DNA of 64,000 nucleotides from Epiperipatus broadwayi (Eukaryota > Onychophora > Udeonychophora > Euonychophora > Peripatidae), in contig JAQFVV010006503.1 of NCBI GenBank assembly GCA_028023455.1, positions 297,001 through 361,000 on the forward strand. The letters run 5' to 3'. The first letter of the stretch is position 1, and each line of letters begins with the position of its first letter. The position numbers and the translations under genes are program-made. The notes under the pieces were generated by a model. That model was not told the DNA's origin, made no database searches, and worked only from the letters and a program-made list of their open reading frames with translations. Shown here in pieces: positions 1 through 12,956 of this stretch.

Positions 1-344
1 ACTTATGCATGAGGGTATTTTTGCTGCATTATTTCCATGTTATATCTTATTGTCCAATCAAATTTAAAATCCTAGAGTTGGAGATTCAATACTAGCATAA
101 AGCTGACCTTTTTAATAACTTTAACTTTGTTTGCCCTTCTAATTAAAAAAAACTTTTAAATGACATGCTTGTATAGACTTATTACATAATTATCTTTAAA
201 ACAGTTATTTAACTTATTAGAATTATACATTTATTTTAAAATACACTCTTTATTAATTAAATAACTGTTTATATAAAATATTGTCTTTATTTTAATAATT
301 ATATTTATAAAGCACATACTTGTTACTTAACATAATATTTATTA
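1..344. other. AT-rich intergenic DNA, no feature seen
   Basis: No open frame, tandem array or recognisable repeat end was found here. The sequence is low-complexity AT-rich DNA. Confidence 0.5.
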
Positions 345-444
345 AGACTATGCACCTGAAAAACAACAGTAGGGATCTCTGCAAATCTCTTGTCTTTTAA
401 ATAAATCTTGTGTTAAAGATATTTTTTCAGGTGCATAGTCTTAA
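345..444. repeat. Short inverted repeat flanking a hammerhead-like motif
   Basis: The left arm contains GACTATGCACCTGAAAAA and the right arm, near 424-443, contains its complement TTTTTTCAGGTGCATAGTC. About 60 bases lie between them. The arms sit just upstream of the hammerhead-like motif at 480-535, so the whole may be a foldback terminus of a degraded retrozyme or Penelope-type element. That link is inferred from position only. Confidence 0.5.
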
Positions 445-479
445 GGTTGTAGCCTTGAGTTGGTTTTTTTGAATCTAAT

Positions 480-535
480 GTCCCAACTCCTCACTGAAGA
501 GATCCATAGGTCAAAACCGGTCTGGGGATGGGGAC
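480..535 (+). ncRNA. Degenerate type I hammerhead ribozyme motif
   Basis: Stem I pairs TCCTCA (488-493) with TGGGGA (523-528), one G-T wobble, and extends through GTCCC (480-484) with GGGAC (531-535). The core CTGAAGA (494-500) fits CUGANGA. Stem II is GATC/GGTC around CATA. The second core block reads AAAA instead of GAAA (G12 to A), which should abolish or strongly reduce cleavage. Stem III is the palindrome ACCGGT, typical of hammerheads that work as dimers, followed by C as the cleavage residue. The stem I bases match the family C motif at 34979-35020, so it is probably a distant relative. Confidence 0.6.
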
Positions 536-2395
536 AATCTAAGATAAAGATGATTTGAATGCCTTCTCTTGTAGTAGCATTTATCATAATTAAAAAAAAA
601 AGCTTGTTAGAGTGTTAGCTTGCACTTAAGTTTACATATTGGTAAATGCAAGCTACATATTAGTCATATGACGTCTGACTTTTTATTATTAATCTTTATT
701 TTAGTAAAAGTTCTTTCTTAATATTATTATAATTATTGTTATTTATTAACCTTTTAACCGCTAATTTTATCATTGGTTGTATCAGATAAAAATCAAATCT
801 TTTAATTGGCCAACTCACAAACTGAAGACAAAGCCTATTGTTAAAACATATTTGCCTATAATATTAAATTCAACTCAGATACGTTTATAAAAAGTATATA
901 ATTAATTTTTCAGGTTGTGAAGAGAATGAAAGTTCTTTCAAAAATAAATTGCTATTTATTTATTCTAAGATATTCAATATCGGCAACATAAAAGTTATAA
1001 TGTAAACAAAAAGATCGACTTTTACGTTATAGAAAAGTAAATATTTCTTTTTACTACATCTTCAATATATTTACTTAAATCTTCAATATTTTTCGAAAAT
1101 AATTTTGTTTTTTTATTATTCTCTCTGAAAATAATTTTAATTTCTCAAAATATTCTTTTATAATAATTAAATCGTATTCGAAATGAAAATCTCAGCGTTT
1201 TTCTTTATTTTCTTTGATCAGGCAGTTTCTTTGTTCTTTCCAGCCAATCAGAATGTCTTTTTCGGCTGAGAGCATGCTAAGAACCAATCACAAATAATGT
1301 TCCTTCTTTGTTTAGGTTTAAATGCGTTTTTTTTCTATTTTTTACTTCTAAAATAAATCGGAAGATGTCACCATCGTACAGAACTTTTAAAAACGAATTC
1401 AATACGTGTTTAACGAATATTTTCGTATAAAAACTGGCTGAGTTAGAGTGATTTCAGATGTTGACGAGGAGCCTCGTAAAAAACAGTCTAATTAATACTG
1501 TTACAAAATATTTTCATTCTTAAAATAATTAATACTTTTATTAATTCCCAGTCTTACATTATATACATGCACTTATACATTATACATACATCTATTTTAG
1601 GAAATAACTTGCTTTTAATTAATAATAATTCAATAAAATAAAATAAAATTAGCTAACAAACTTATCAAATCTAAAATTCTATTTTCACTCAAAGATTACC
1701 TAAATAATAAACATTTTATTAAATATTATTTTAAAAGCATTTTAATATCAAATAAACTATAAATAAAACTTTAACATATTCAATAAGATATAAGGGGCAA
1801 ACATTTATACAAATTTATTTAGCATAACTACTTTAAATTAGTAGACCCTAAGCTAATATTTACTTCAGTTTAGACTATTAAATTAGAATTCTATACATCT
1901 AATAAATTAAATAATAATTTTCAAATGATTGCAAACAAGCATATTTAACTAATTGTTTTATTGACAACTTAATTAGAACAAGATTAACTGAGAACAAACT
2001 TAGTTTTATTTAAGGAAAAAGGAATATTATTATTAGTTATATTTTAATCCGTAGGGGGCTTAAATATATGGTTACAATAGAAAAAAAAAATGAAAACATT
2101 TTAAAGATATTCTAATTTATTTTGAAATAATTGATGTGTAGTTTTATTTATTTATTATTTTTTTCTCTATAGTAAATGCTATATTGCTAAGGGAACTCTA
2201 TTAGATATCATTAAAAAATATGATTTGAAAAATATCGTAGCAATATATTTTACTTTTCATAATTAATAAAGTAAGCAATATATATATAGGTTAGTAAAAA
2301 AAGCTTTATATTTTTTTTTTAGATTGAAAGATTTTTTAAAAAGTAGAGTAGCCAATTCCTATGAAGAAGCACATTAAAAACGCAGATACAACCTA
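536..2395. other. AT-rich intergenic DNA, no feature seen
   Basis: Long AT-rich stretch with homopolymer A and T runs. I saw no coding region, RNA gene or repeat boundary that I could support. Confidence 0.45.
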
Positions 2396-2905
2396 TCATC
2401 ATCATCATCATCATCAACAACAACAACCATTATCAATCCACTGCAAGATGGTCTCTCCAAGTTCAATCCATCTTCTCCGATCTTTAGCTTCTCTTATCCA
2501 CATTACCTCTGCACACTTTCTTACTTCATCCATCTATCTCACATGTGGTCTCTTTCTGGGTCTTTTACAATCTCTTGGAATCCAGTTTAAGATTTTAATT
2601 GTCCATCTATTATTCCATCTCTTCTAACAATATGTCCAGCCCAGCTCCACTTCAGTCTTTTAATGTTTTCAATGAGGTCAGTAGTACCTGTTTGTTCTCT
2701 TACCCATATATTGCGTTTTCGATCTCTTCTTGTTGCTCCCAACATGCATCTCTCCATACTTCTTTGAGTGGTTTGAAGTTTCTGTATTGCTCTTCTATTA
2801 AGTGTCCAAGACTCAGATCCATAAATATGAACTGGTGAAACACATCTATTAAAAACCTTTCTTTTAAATACATAAACATATTTCCTTTTAGTATCAATAT
2901 ATATA
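2396..2905 (-). mobile_element. RTE-type LINE, 5'-truncated 3' fragment
   Basis: On the minus strand this encodes the C-terminal end of an RTE-type endonuclease/reverse transcriptase polyprotein: the motif series YGSESWTLNRRAIQKLQTTQ, then a WSWAGHIVRRD block and an RP..RPHVRWMDE-like block, broken by frameshifts. It ends in the RTE-style simple tail (GTT)n(GAT)n, seen on the plus strand as CATCATCAT/CAACAACAA at 2397-2428. The 5' side stops near 2905, so the copy is severely 5'-truncated, as normal for target-primed reverse transcription. The same family recurs at 7425-10115, 23697-24085 and 46045-50165. Confidence 0.85.
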
Positions 2906-3685
2906 CATATATATGTGTGCACGTGTGTATAAGAAACTACGTTATACAAACACAATTAGTGAAAATCAGCATTGGCTATGACTAAAATGAAGGCAATGCT
3001 TCAAGTTGCATTAAATTTTAATTTTTCATTTTTAATATATTTTCCAACTTTTTTTAATATATATTTTATCAAAATGCTTTACGAAATTGAATCAATATCT
3101 AGTGTACTTTTTTCTGTTACATTATACCAAAAAAAATTTACATTTTCAGTTATTGATCCGTTTAAATGGATTTTAAAGAAAAAATCATTTTGAAAATGTT
3201 TTTTTTTTAAAAAAAAGATAATAATAATAACATGCACATCAAATTGTAACACAATTTCCTTAGCATATAAATAATAAAATATATTCATAACCATATGATA
3301 ATTGAATTACTTATAGAGAAGACATTAACTATTGAATTATTAACAAGAATAAATTTTAAATATAAAATATGGCTTTTAAGCAAAAAGTGAAAAGAACAAA
3401 AACAAACTTTTACAACAAAATGTAAAAAAAATATACTCACTGTCATATGCATATAATAAATTTAAAACTAAGTTTGTTACAATACAGTTAATATAGATAA
3501 AAATAAAAACGGAGCATTAATATACAGTCTAATTTATTACTATTAAAAATTGAATTAAATAAATTTTTATTTTTTAAAAAAATCTATCTTAATTTTTATT
3601 CATCCATTTTTAGCTACAAGATGAATATTTATCCATATTTATTTCAGTATATCCTACATATAATTTTTTTCTTTGCATCATTTCA
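2906..3685. other. AT-rich intergenic DNA, no feature seen
   Basis: Nothing beyond AT-rich low-complexity sequence. Short open frames here have no recognisable motifs and strongly AT-driven composition. The last nine bases (3677-3685) form the candidate left target duplication of the next element. Confidence 0.4.
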
Positions 3686-4423
3686 ACAATAGTAATGTAA
3701 TGTGATGTGATGTGATGTAATCTGGCTTCTCCTTAAACAGAGTCAGGAATCTTTCAGCAATTATATCCAGAGAGACCTGTTAGCCACTTTATTTTCCATT
3801 CACCACTCTAAGTTTTCCCATATTCTGCTCCATTCCATTTCCACAACATAATCTTTGTCAACTCTATGGCCTTTATATCTAAATCCCCCTTATTTTTTTC
3901 CAAACCCAGCTTAAAATCAATAATCCACTTTTTATATAATCACTTATTTCATATTTATTCTTGCATAACTTCATTATTTGTACCCTTTCTGTTTTCAAGC
4001 ATCTACATTCAATTAACAAATGCCTAATATTTTCTACTCCTTTCTTACCCAATTTACAGACTAAATCACCCACATTTTTCCATTGACATGTATATTCTTT
4101 TGTTGCTAAAGATCCCATTTGAGCCTTAAACAATAAACTACGTTCCTTACTATTATCATATATTAACTCACACCTAATATTATGTTTACTTCTATATATA
4201 TTTAAACTCTTTTTACTCTCCATACTAGTTCTCCATTTCTCTAACTCCCTATTCTTTATTAATAAATCAATTCTTTTATCCCATTCTTTACCACTATAAC
4301 ACTCAACAATCCTTCTGACACAATCATCCCATCTTTTGTACAAATATACTGATATAAATTCTTCATCCAAATTTTTTTCATACCACATTACCTTTCTCAC
4401 CCATTTGGTTGCCTGCTCTTTAT
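3686..4423 (-). mobile_element. LINE-B 3' fragment (C-terminal zinc-knuckle region)
   Basis: The minus strand encodes about 180 residues of the C-terminus of a LINE polyprotein. It has a Cys/His cluster with the order C-x(n)-C, then HLLIEC, followed by an ER..I..LC segment, the kind of gag-knuckle tail found downstream of reverse transcriptase in several endonuclease-bearing LINE clades. It ends in a pentanucleotide tail (CATCA)n, read on the plus strand as GTGATGTGATGTGATG at about 3700-3718. Related copies lie at 44905-46020 and 54361-54650. The 5' end is truncated and joined directly to family C at 4424. The LINE-B/C block is bounded by a possible 9-bp duplication ATCATTTCA (3677-3685, 4819-4827). 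Confidence 0.75.
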
Positions 4424-4818
4424 TCTCCATACAATGGTGCCACCAAATGCAAGCTTGATAATCAATGGATGCAAGAAGGTTTGTGCATAAAATCTGTATG
4501 TAGTATCTACTCATTCAAAATCCCCAGACTAGTTTCTAGCTTGTGGCTTTCATCAGAGAGTAGCCTTGGATTTGAAAGCACCATACCTAGATCATAGCAT
4601 TCTAATACAACTCGCCAGTAGCCACCTTTTACCTATTTGATTAACTGTAAAGCTACACAAAAAATGTTCAATACAAGCTTATTCATTTGTATAGTCACAT
4701 AGATTTGAACTCATAACCTTCTCACATACATTGATTACTAAAATTGCACTTGGTGACACTACTGTATGGAAAGTTTAGATTACAAAATGGTGATCATGTG
4801 ATGTCTTAATGGTTTTAT
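4424..4818 (-). mobile_element. Family C (retrozyme-like) copy fused to LINE-B
   Basis: Sense (hammerhead strand) is minus. The C sequence ends in ...GTATGGAGA at 4424 and is followed directly on the same strand by LINE-B. Near 4515-4570 the minus strand carries a hammerhead remnant: CTGATGA, an AAGC/GCTA stem II with one mismatch, GAAA, ACTAGT, C, TGGGGA; stem I has decayed. From about 4728 to the right end a plus-oriented piece of the same family follows, so the element begins with an inverted 5' fragment, as in the copies at 34482 and 42690. Only shadow open frames occur; it is non-coding. Confidence 0.7.
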
Positions 4819-4827
4819 ATCATTTCA

Positions 4828-5465
4828 TTAAATTATCTTCCATCTATCAGTTTTACGTTACATGTAATCTTTTTCTATTTTTTTCCAAAATATCTTAATA
4901 TCTAGATAAGAACTTTAAACTCTTTTGGCAACATTGTCCAACCCAGCTAGTTATCTTAATAATCCCTTTGATTTCCCCTTATTAAACCTTACTCATATTT
5001 TTTTAATGAATTGTTTGCAGATTTTTCTTTTTGTGCTCCTCTTCTATTAAGTGTTTAAATCATGTAATTATAAATAAATACTGGACAAATATTGGGGGAA
5101 AAAAATTCAGGCATATTGCTTGTTTCCTATTGATATTATTTTACTTTTTCATAAGCAGATCAATGCACAATTAATTCTTTATTTTTCTTATGCTTCTATC
5201 TATATTAATTAATTAATACAAATATTAATAATTTTTAACTTTCTTATTTATTACTTTTATTTTTAAAAATCCATTAACAGCTTTTTATTTTTTTTTACAA
5301 TTTATTTTTAATACTACTTTTAAGCAAAATTGAAGTATTATTTGAAAAAAATACTTTGTTATCCACAAATTTAAGGTTACTTATGACTTAAATTTTTCTT
5401 TATTTATATCTACTTCTTCTTCCATATTAATTCACACAGTATAATAGTACTATCCTAATTAGACG
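4828..5465. other. AT-rich intergenic DNA, no feature seen
   Basis: AT-rich sequence between two family C copies; no further feature supported. Confidence 0.4.
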
Positions 5466-5990
5466 ACTAAACATCACATGATCACCATTTTAATGCTTGC
5501 TCATAACTTATTAAAACAGGCAAAACTAATACCACTCAGTGCAAACCAGAGTAATCATTGCATGCCAGAAGGCTTGTACATAAAATCCCTATATATTACC
5601 TACTCATCCAATATCCACAGACTAGTTTTTGGCTTGTGACCTTTATCAGTGAAAAGCCTTGGATCCAAGAACCCTGCATTTAGATGTTAGGATGTAATGC
5701 AACCCTACAGCATCCATATTTTATCTCTACTTAGCTACAAAATTTATGAGAATAAAACTGAAAACACAATAATATTTTCAATCCAAGCTCATTAGCTTAT
5801 ATATTAATATAGGTCTGAATTCAGTTCAATACCCATACATTTTGGTATCTTTGGTTCTTGAATAACTATAGCCACCACTATCCTATTAGGCAGGATTGGT
5901 TTTAAGCCAATAAACATCACATGATCACCATTTCTTGCTTGCTTATAACTGTTATTAAAACAGGAAAACTCTCTATATGTATTGCCATAC
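5466..5990 (-). mobile_element. Family C (retrozyme-like) copy, more than one unit
   Basis: The motif ACATCACATGATCACCATTT occurs at 5471 and again, in the same direction, at 5914. This gives a head-to-tail period of 443 bases. On the minus strand near 5610-5660 the hammerhead core is present but decayed: CTGATAA (G8 to A) and AAAA for GAAA, with ACTAGTC conserved. Both terminal repeats continue into a TTATTAAAACAGG segment. No reading frame is conserved. Interpretation as a partial tandem dimer of a circular-RNA retroelement is inference. Confidence 0.7.
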
Positions 5991-7424
5991 TATAGTGTTT
6001 TCAATTTAAGACTCATGAATATGCACAAAGAATGAGTAGATATAATTTAAAATGACAACAAATGGTAGAATTAATTCTATTTAAGAAACCAATTTTATTT
6101 GATGGATTTGATTAATGAATATTATCTATGGGTAGAAGCAGACAGGCATTTACAACATACTTCTGAATTTATTTATCCAAAGGATGTAAGCAATATCCTT
6201 TTAATTAAAAACCAAACTTAAATTCTAATGGACATAATTACTAGATGCCCTTAGAAGATTAATATACAGCATGGTTTTATAAAACATTGCTGTACAGTAG
6301 TGATATTAAACATATATTTATATTTTCAATAATTCAAAGGAGTATAGTTGTTGTGCTGCTGTTTTTTGGAATGAATTTTTCCATTCTCATATCAGCTGTG
6401 TCTTTTTAATTTCAAACATGCGCATCTATATGTCTGACCCCTTGCAAAACATATATGTATATAACGGTGTGGTTGATCTACAGCAATGTGTTAGACTATT
6501 TGATGCTGAATTATCTGAGCTCACTGAGAGTCTGACTGAATCAGAGTTATGCTCAATTTTTTGCACATTATACTTAGTAATTTTTAATGGGTTAGCATGA
6601 GTAGCTATTGATTCCACTAGTACTATTTGGGCCACAGCTGTTTCAAAATCTAAATCTGTTGTTTAGGTTAGGCAGATGTTATTTCCCCTTTCCTCCACAA
6701 AGGCTGACTATTTATTTGTCAGATCTCCAACCTTAATGGCAGAAATCAGATTTAGAGAGCATCATTTTTTTTATCGACTCATACAAACCAATGGTTGATT
6801 TGTTTACATGTTTACACATTACTCATCCAAATGTTTACACTTTGCCCATATGTTTACATATTGGTTATCCACATATTTACACATTGGTTAGTGCAATAAG
6901 TGCTCAATCTGATCAGATAAAGATGGGATCTAAACTAGTCCATTTCTAAGTGCAAGATGAAATATGACAATAGTATTAATCAATAAAATTTTTAAATGAC
7001 TGGTAATCACCATGTTTTAAACACTATAAAACTGACTTTAAAAAATTTGAATGCAACTCAAAATAGATAATAATAAGAAAAAAAATAGATAATCATAACA
7101 AGAAAAGGCTGCAGAAAAGAGTTTGCTGTTAATTGAAAGGAGATTCTTTGATTTCTTTTGGAGGCATTAAAAGAACCAATCAGGGTAAATTCCTAATATC
7201 CACTCCATATGTTCTTGTTATTGCAGCTGTTATTAGTATGTAATTATTCCTAAAGTATACAAACATGGTTGGATTGCAAGTGAACATATTAGGTAGCATG
7301 GTGAATTTATTGGCTGCTTACATCTGAGTTTAAGATCAAGAAACACTATGGTTTTTCTTTTCTGTTTCCTTATAAGACACAATAAATGTGTGTATGAATA
7401 AAAAAAATTCTAACAGATATTTAC
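5991..7424. other. Intergenic DNA; weak degenerate tandem repeat near 6800-6900
   Basis: Mostly featureless. At about 6800-6892 the motif TGTTTACA(C/T)ATT recurs four or five times, separated by about 20 to 30 bases, a decayed minisatellite. The open frame at 6418-6600 (60 aa) has no recognisable domain and is not supported as a gene. Confidence 0.4.
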
Positions 7425-10115
7425 AATCATGACAAATAAAAATAAATCATGACCCTTATTTCCAGTAGGCTGTAAAATAACCAGCCATGACAGTGGTTGA
7501 TTGCCAAAGACTGAGATGGGTAAGAATCCCATGATTGTGGATCCATTCTGCCATTTGAAGATCACTTTTTATTTAGCTATTGCACACAACTGCAGATCAA
7601 TTTTAAGTAAAGGAAGATGGTGAAATTTGAAAAAAGAACTGTTACATATTAAATGGGACATTTTTGGGCTTTGTAAAGTTAGGAAAAAAGGTGAAGAGAC
7701 AATTGATTTAAAAAGTGGGCATGCACGCTACTACAAAGGCACAAATATTAGAAGTACAAGGGGAGTAGTATTCATTATAAATAAAAAGTGAAAGAACAGC
7801 ATTGTGGAAATTGATGGTATATTCAACAGAGTGACACGATTAGTTATTCAACTTAATAGCAAATAACAAATGCAGATAATTCAGGTTTATGGCAAAAGAA
7901 GTTTTTATAGAGATGAAATAATATAGGACTTTTATATGGGCTTTTGATCAGGCCAAACAACATTTTAAAATTGTTATTGGAGACTTTAATGTTAGAATTG
8001 GTAAACAAATGGAAGATGAAAGTACTATAGGTAAATGTGGTTATGGTAATAGAAATGAGAGAGGACATAGACGTGTGGAGTTGCAGAAAAAAAATTATAT
8101 TATGAATTCATTATGGAAGCATCCAAATGGAAGTAGAGAACACTTTGACCAATAGAAAATACATATTTCAAGATTGTAATGTTCTTAATAAATTGAACAC
8201 AGGACAGCAATTAGTGAGATGTACAATATATGTTAATGCAAAAGTAGAAACAAAAATTATTAAGAAAAACAATATTCATAGTTGATATTCCTAATCTTCA
8301 GAAACACTCTAATGAATTTCAATTAAATTTGAGAAAAGAGAATTTAGGAAGAAAAGAAGGAATGTGAAACTATATACAATGATGTATTAAAAAAGATTAA
8401 ATATTTCAAATTTTGTAAAATGATGGGGAAAGAGTTGATAATAATATAAGAAAATTTAATTATGAACTAAAGCTAGAGAAGTGAATAAAAGTCTCAAGAA
8501 TGTAAAACAACATATTGGTATTTGTAGAATACCTATGACTGCAATAAGAAAAAAGATGGAAATATTATTAAAAAAGAGAAAACATCATAGAATGGAGAGA
8601 AGAGTTCTATTAAGAATAATATAGTAATAAAGAAGAAGTATCTTTTACAAGTATTATATCTTCTGAATTGTCCAACTATTATATCTTCTGAATTACCCAG
8701 GATTTTAAATAAAGAAGTGAGAAAGAAGAAAAAAGCTCAAGATAATGACGTAATTATAATCGGTATCTTAAAAGAAGTAGGTGAAAAAATAGAAATACGT
8801 GAAAAAATAGAAAAAAATTGGCAAACTTATATACCAAATGTCTAAATAATGAAGATGTGCCAGATAATTGGAAGAATACAGATTATTTTAAAAAGGTGAG
8901 AGACATTAGAAATTACAGATCTATCAGTCTTATATCAATTTTATACAAAATTTTTACTAAGATAGTTACAACTCATCTATAGAGAACTTTGGATTTCAGC
9001 CAATCAAAAGAATGAGCTGGATTTAAAAATGGTTTCAGTACAATGGATTAAATCCAAGTACTGAGAGAAATTGTAGAAAGAACAAATGAATATGAGTTCC
9101 CATTTTGCTTTGAATTTATAGACTATGAAAAGACATTTGAAATCTATAAGGATTTCTTCAGTGATTAAATCATTGGATCATCTAGATATAGACTCAGGAT
9201 ATTGTCATTTCTGAGAAATATTTATAAAAATGCAACAGTAATGATACTAAGAAGTTTAACAATGAGAAGGGTGTAAAATAGTGTGATTCCATATTTCCAA
9301 AACTTTTTACAGCAGTGCTGCAAGAAGTTTTTTGTGGGTTAAAATGGGAAGCTAAAGGAATAAAAGTAAATGGAGATTATTTAGTCATTTAGATTTTGCA
9401 GTTGTTTTTGCAAATAATGCTTCAGAACTTCAGGAAAGGTTGCAAGAGTTATCAGATGAAAGTAAGAGAGTAGGATTAAAGGTAAACTTAAAAAAGACTA
9501 AAGCACTGTTCAATGGATTTTCTCAAAAGATGAAAATAAAGATTGATAATGATGAGTTAGAAAAAAAATTAACAACTACAAATACCATGATCAGATTATT
9601 ACTATAAATGGAAACATAATAAATGAAGTTAAGCATAGAATTAAACTTGGTTGGAATGTTTTTTCATAGAAATAATTTAATATTAAAAAGAAATGTGTTT
9701 TACCAGTTCTTACTTATGGATCTAAGACTTGGACACTTAATAAAAGAGCAAAACAGAGACTTCAGACCACACAAAGAAGTATGGAGAGATGCATGTTAGG
9801 AATAACAAGAAAAGATTAAAAATGCAATTCATGGGTTAGCAAACATGTTACTGACATCTTTGAAAACATTAAAAGACTGAAGTGGAGTTAAGCTGGAAAT
9901 ATTTCTAGGAGAGATGATAATAGATGGACAATTGAAATGTTAAACTGGATTCCAAGATATTGTAAAAATTTCAGAAAGAGACTGCATGTGAGATGGATGG
10001 ATAAAATAAAAAAGTGTATAGGAGTGATATGGAGAAGAGAGGCTAGAGATCAGAGAAGTTGGATTGAACTTGAAGGGAACATTATCCTGCAGTCGATTGA
10101 TAATTGATAATGATG
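7425..10115 (+). mobile_element. RTE-type LINE, near full length, decayed
   Basis: A plus-strand non-LTR retrotransposon of about 2.7 kb, colinear with the copy at 46045-50165. The 5' end begins around AAAATAAATCATGACCC. The apurinic-endonuclease domain lies at about 7600-8110: segments corresponding to SGH..YYKG, QITQVYAP and NERGHR-type motifs can be read across frames. The reverse transcriptase region follows (about 8760-9560; degenerate GVRQGDS and FADD equivalents near 9260 and 9400), then a C-terminal block with SKTWTLNKRA and WSWAGHI equivalents. It ends in a short GAT-rich tail at about 10100-10115. Frameshifts and stops throughout make it inactive. Importantly it preserves the empty target site (8161-8182) of the foldback element nested in the other copy. 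Confidence 0.88.
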
Positions 10116-11576
10116 ATGAATAAAAAAATTACAAATGTGACAAAATCTTATGTGTAGGTGAAACTATATTTACATACATGTATAGAATGAAAGTTCTGAT
10201 GAAAGATTTGATTGAAAAGAGCCCAAGTACTATATATTTAGTCCCAGCATGCAATATGTTAATAGGTCCATACTATATTCTTTTGCATTTATTTAATCAA
10301 AATCAGGATTAATCACAAATTCTGGTATATTCTAATGCTTATAGTATGGGATTCCTGCATATTAACAAACTAGGCTAAATTTTTAGCAATGAGAACATGC
10401 TCCAGGCATGGACAAAGACTAGGCTAACATTTAATAAGGATATTATCTTTAAACTAAAAGACATGATATTTGTTATTTTTGAGAGACTATATAAGAAAAC
10501 AATGAACAATATTTTTTTAATTAAAAATTCAACATAGCATGTTAAAAAATCATACTAACTTTTCTTTTCTATTTAACAGTATCAATATAGGTTACCTCTC
10601 TCTATGATCTACAATGATATCAATTTTTATATTACCTTCACATTATTGTCTACACACTAAATTAACGATTGTTTCTTGTATTTTCTTTCAACTATCTTTT
10701 ACATTCTTCCTGACAAATATGTACTCTGCACTATATAAATATTAAACTATTTATAAATTGTTCAAACGATTTTCAATAGCTTCTGTGAAATAAATTTTGT
10801 AAAACTAAATCTTAACTACTTAAAACGAATTCTTTCTTATATTCTTTTAAAAAAACAAATTATTTTTTTAGGAGAAAGATTAATTTAACATTTACTTAAA
10901 CTAAATCTTGATTATTTAAAACTATCTTTGTTATTTAAAACTTTAGGGACTTTTTTAACTATAACCCATAAGTAAACTCCATATAACATTCTCTTCATTA
11001 TTCTTTAATAACTCATATACATTGTCACTGTTAAATATTCAGATGCATATATATATATATTAAATTTTACTAAAACTAAGGTAATTATTATATACTGTTA
11101 AATATTCAGATGCATATATATATATATTAAATTTTACTAAAACTAAGGTAATTATTATAAAATATAAATAAAATGCGGAGTGAACATTGGAAAATAAATA
11201 CCATAAAATAGATATACAAAATGCATAGACTAAATTATAAATTAGCTGATATAGATAAATATTACTGGCTTGTGATAATTAAAATCTCCTTAAGTTTATT
11301 AAATTGTTATTATTCATACTAAGTAAAATGTACCATAATAAGTTTATAAATGGCACAGAAGAGATTCTTTTAAATGTTATGTAAAGATAAAATGTATGCC
11401 ATACATTTTAAATTTTAGACAGGATGTAGAAGAACTGTTTGTAATTCACTAGAAAATATAGTTGATAGTTTACTAAATATTCAGTCATAATCATATTTTC
11501 ACATTCTGGTAGAATTTATCTTAAACTTAGTTAACTTTTCCATATATACAGTAGTCATACATCCAACATAAAAAAA
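10116..11576. other. AT-rich intergenic DNA with one 67-bp tandem duplication
   Basis: No gene seen. At about 11028-11162 a 67-base unit (AGATGCATATATATATAT at 11041 and again at 11108, followed by AAATTTTACTAAAACTAAGG) is repeated twice, almost perfectly, a recent local duplication. Confidence 0.5.
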
Positions 11577-12543
11577 TATTTTTCCACAATGTTCTTATAG
11601 ATATATATTTAATATAGTAATCAATCTAAATAAAATTGAAAAAAATAACCAATTATATTTATAATTATTTGATTATCAAACTGGCTTTCAACTTTTATTG
11701 AGACATTTTCAAGATATAAAATTTATACATCATATGACCTATCAATTACATTTACTCCACCTATTAGACATTATTCTACTTTCAACAATACAATTAATAT
11801 TATACATATAAACAGTAAATAAATGACATAAAAGTAAAAATACATAAAAAAAAAATTTAAAGTATATAAATACTATACATATACTTTTGTATACCTATAT
11901 AAATAAATATTCTACCCCCCCCCTCTTTTATAAACTCATTCACAATTCTATCATAATTTTTAAATCTTCCAATTATCTAATAATACTCATTGTCCACCTA
12001 ATTTTGCTGAACCTTTAACTATTTTTACACATCTAACCAAATTTTTCTGAATGTACAAAGTTTCATAACATATCCTAATTCCAATAATTTTTAACATGTT
12101 TTATAAGTCAAATATTCTTTTCACCCTCCATTTTATGACCAGTATATAAATAATGTATATTTGGTCCTGACCTAATGTCTCTCCTACTAATTACTCTATC
12201 ATGTTCATTCCCTCTTTATCACTTATTGTTCATCCAGTCTGTCCTATAAATATATCATATTATAATTTCCACTTTCAGTTTTATAAACCATTACTCCTAT
12301 ACTATTAACACCATTTATCCTATTTGTATTACATAACCATCTACCCAAAGATTTATCATTTTCACAAGCTATTATTACATTATCTGGTAATTTCTCTCTT
12401 ACTAACTTCTTATACACTTTCCTTGAATATGGAATAGACATCCACTTACAATCTTTATATTTATTCTTATCATATTTATTTCTACTATTTATACTTTCAT
12501 TTCTAAAAATAATTTTGATTATCTTTTTTTATATCCTATTTTA
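11577..12543 (-). mobile_element. Penelope-like element fragment, minus copy of a head-to-head pair
   Basis: The minus strand encodes the region between reverse transcriptase and GIY-YIG endonuclease of a Penelope-like element. The segment KKLVREKLPDNVIIA is followed by RWLCNTNRIN and by GVMVYKTESGNYN-IYLGQT, a GIY-YIG first strand in which the family's Cys pair is altered. The domain is interrupted by stops. It ends near 11577 after a hammerhead-like decayed fold (about 11650-11720: TATC, TTGAAAA, an imperfect TCTC-AATAAAA stem, GAAA, then GATAATC on the minus strand). It is the inverted counterpart of 12883-13765. Confidence 0.8.
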
Positions 12544-12956
12544 ACACAATTATTCTATATTTCTATGTGGATGATATTATTGTTATTGGAAATAGTAAAA
12601 GTATTGAAAAGGTTTTTAATGAATTGAATAATAATAAATATAAATCAGGTTTACAGTGGAGAAAGAGATAATATGAATTAAAATATTTAGATATTTTTGT
12701 GAAGATAGGAATGATGAATGGAATAGTGGTAAAACATATTAAAGATAGAAAAATTAGAGATTTAATTGATTCAAAGACATATTAACCATGGTATCAAAAG
12801 TAGGGTTTTAAGTTAAAAAATGATAAACTTAGATTTAAAAAAAAGGCATATGAGCAAAGATTAGAAGAAAAGAATGATTATATTAAAATAGGATATAAAA
12901 AAAGATAATAAAAAATAATATTAGAAATCAAAGTATAATTAGTAGAAATAAGTACG

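Noticed and set aside
4409-4597. 62-aa plus-strand frame
   Set aside because: Antisense shadow of the LINE-B/family C junction.
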